This document shows, in pieces, positions 6,397 to 7,998 of a stretch of 7,998 nt of DNA. The first letter of the stretch is position 1, and each line of letters begins with the position of its first letter. The stretch is taken from contig JAGOUF010000084.1 of the NCBI GenBank assembly GCA_018061385.1, positions 1 to 7,998 of the forward strand. Reading direction: 5' to 3'. The translations under genes and the position numbers were made by a program. Under the pieces are notes generated by a model. It searched no databases, was not told the origin of the DNA, and saw only the letters and a program-made list of their open reading frames with translations. This stretch comes from Chitinophagaceae bacterium. GTDB taxonomy: Bacteria > Bacteroidota > Bacteroidia > Chitinophagales > Chitinophagaceae.

Positions 6397-7998
6397 TGGA
6401 AGTGCTACATAGAAAGTTGTGCCTTTGTTTTCTTCGCTTTCAAAACGAATATTTCCTTCATGTGCTTCTACAATTTGTTTACAAATAGATAATCCTAAAC
6501 CAAAAGATTCTTCTCCACTAGTTCCTGCTCTTTTATTATCAGTATCTGTATTAAAAAGCTGGTATTGCATGTTTTTTGGTATCCCTATTCCTTCGTCTTT
6601 AACTATAAAAGTTATTTGATTTTCATGCTGTACAATTTCTAAAAAAATGGTTCCTCCACTATGGCTAAATTTCACAGCATTGTTTACCAAGTTGTAGATT
6701 ACTCTATTCATTTTTTCAATATCCATTAACAGCAAAACATCGTTGCTTAATGTTTTAACATTAAACTGCAAGCCTTTTTCTTGAACACTTACTTGCAACA
6801 ACGATACACAATTATTTATAAATGAATTTACAGAGTATTTAGCCTTATAAGAGGTTTTACTTTTGATACCAGCAGTTGCAAAAATTTCTGAAATTAAACT
6901 TAATGAGTTGTTACAAGCTGCTTTAATTACATGCAACATTTCCAATCTACTTTCTTCATTTTTATCATCAATAATTAATTCTGCTAAAGAGGAAATTGAT
7001 GCTACCGGAGTTCTTAAATCGTGGGCAACCAACTTTACAATTTTATCTTTTTCTCTACTATTAATTTCAAGTTTATTTAGTGCTTCTTCTAATTGTATAT
7101 TTTGTGCATGTATTGTACTATTTAATATTTTTAGTTGCTGTACATTTTGTTTCGATTTGTTCCAGTTATACCATAACAATATTGCAATTAGTATAACAGT
7201 AAATACAATAATTGAAACAACGATTAAATACAGTTCGTTTACGTGATTGTTTCTTTCGAGTTTCTCCAATTCACTTTGCTTATTTAAAGCATCAAACTGT
7301 TTATTAATATCTATTTCGTTAATAGATTTATGTTCTTTAGTGTAATCCTCTTTTTTTTGAATATAAAGATTTAAAGACTCGTAAGCCTTGGCTATATTTT
7401 GTTTTGCATTATAATATTGCCACATTTGTTTGTGCCATTCTACATCGGCCCTAGCAAAGTTTACAGTGTCTAAACTTTTTCTAATTTTTTGCAATGTAAA
7501 AAGCATACTATCCAATTTTAATTCTTCAAAATATAGATTGGATAATTTTAAAAAACTTAAATGTGCATCGTTTATTTCGTGTCCCTTTTTGAGATTGATA
7601 GAAACACTTTTTTTATATAGATTTTTAGCTTCGGCGGCTCTATTGGTTAATTTATATACATCGCCCAAATTGCCATAAATAACACCTAAAGCAATTTCGT
7701 GGAAATTTTTTCTTTCTGTATAGCTGTTTTGATGATTGTTTACAAACTGAATAGCTTTGTTAAAGTAAAATTCAGCACTGTCTAATTTGTTCAATTTTAA
7801 ATAACTCAGGCCAATATTATTCAACAACCCTTGTTGTCTAACGTAACTTTGGAAGTCGTTTAACTCACAAATTGTAGCATTATTAAACGCTTCAATAAAA
7901 AAATTCTTTGCTTCCTCAAACTTAAATTGATTGTATAAGATTACTGCAATACGATGGTTGTATTCTTTTCTTGTACAATAATTTACATATTTAATTCC
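6385..7998 (-). CDS. TPR-containing sensor histidine kinase (5' end beyond window)
   Basis: 537 codons are visible and the frame is open through the right edge, so the true start lies outside. A TTG at 7825-7827 is inside a TPR helix and is not the start. Residues are numbered here from the edge. Residues 1 to ~220 hold tetratricopeptide-like helix pairs, for example NQFKFEEAKNFFIEAF, then LNKLDSAEFYFNKAIQF, then TNRAAEAKNLYKKSVSI. A coiled-coil stretch follows, then one transmembrane helix (~257-277, LYLIVVSIIVFTVILIAILLW) and a second coiled coil. The HisKA domain has the phospho-acceptor His326 in VAHDLRTP (codon at 7021-7023). The ATPase domain shows the N box NLVNNAVKF (Asn440), G1 DEGIGIP (~468-474) and G2 FGLGLS (~499-504), and ends ALPLNA. 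By family architecture the TPR part is periplasmic and the kinase cytoplasmic. No receiver domain or response-regulator gene is in the window. All kinase boxes are intact. Confidence 0.93.
   Translation of the reverse strand, partial: GIKYVNYCTRKEYNHRIAVILYNQFKFEEAKNFFIEAFNNATICELNDFQSYVRQQGLLNNIGLSYLKLNKLDSAEFYFNKAIQFVNNHQNSYTERKNFHEIALGVIYGNLGDVYKLTNRAAEAKNLYKKSVSINLKKGHEINDAHLSFLKLSNLYFEELKLDSMLFTLQKIRKSLDTVNFARADVEWHKQMWQYYNAKQNIAKAYESLNLYIQKKEDYTKEHKSINEIDINKQFDALNKQSELEKLERNNHVNELYLIVVSIIVFTVILIAILLWYNWNKSKQNVQQLKILNSTIHAQNIQLEEALNKLEINSREKDKIVKLVAHDLRTPVASISSLAELIIDDKNEESRLEMLHVIKAACNNSLSLISEIFATAGIKSKTSYKAKYSVNSFINNCVSLLQVSVQEKGLQFNVKTLSNDVLLLMDIEKMNRVIYNLVNNAVKFSHSGGTIFLEIVQHENQITFIVKDEGIGIPKNMQYQLFNTDTDNKRAGTSGEESFGLGLSICKQIVEAHEGNIRFESEENKGTTFYVALPLNA

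Noticed and set aside
7825..7827. TTG as the kinase start codon
   Set aside because: The same frame continues open for 57 more codons to the window edge, with TPR-like sequence (YNQFKFEEAKNFF), so the TTG is internal.
1..7998. Defence system, mobile element, CRISPR array or RNA gene
   Set aside because: I saw no transposase, integrase, terminal inverted repeat, spaced direct repeat or tRNA/rRNA-like sequence on either strand. The remnants at 4630-5180 are ordinary gene fragments.

Overview
The window is AT-rich DNA that looks like the chromosome of a Bacteroidota bacterium, plausibly of the Chitinophagaceae or a related group. The support is two secreted proteins with type IX secretion system (T9SS) C-terminal sorting domains, a third orphaned sorting-domain fragment, a TPR-coupled sensor histidine kinase, weak or absent Shine-Dalgarno sequences, and a perfect TAnnTTTG (Bacteroidota -7) box upstream of one gene. 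The lineage is inferred from gene content only.

Layout from left to right: an M1-family aminopeptidase with a T9SS tail on the minus strand (136-2067). It is divergent from a radical SAM/SPASM protein on the plus strand (2216-3247). Next on the plus strand come a T9SS-exported protein of unknown function (3317-4537) and a strong terminator (4558-4590). A 0.6 kb stretch without an intact gene follows. It holds a decayed 5' part of a dinB-like gene (4630-4914) joined to a start-less C-terminal piece of a T9SS cargo gene (4902-5180), which still has its own terminator (5203-5235). An intact DinB-family gene (5286-5780) and a PlsC-type acyltransferase gene (5836-6396) follow on the plus strand. 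The right end is the 3' part of a TPR sensor histidine kinase on the minus strand (6385-7998). Its reading frame runs open through the window edge, and its 3' end overlaps the acyltransferase gene by 12 bp.

The genes do not form an obvious single pathway. The aminopeptidase and the 3317-4537 protein are exported cargo. The acyltransferase is a membrane-lipid enzyme, the kinase is a membrane sensor without a visible response regulator, and the radical SAM protein has no visible peptide substrate. I saw no RNA genes, CRISPR array, insertion sequence, phage gene or defence system. The most informative part is 4538-5285: a tail/terminator/dinB arrangement occurs twice in a row, once with a dead dinB and once with a live one. 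This suggests an old tandem duplication or recombination followed by deletion and decay.
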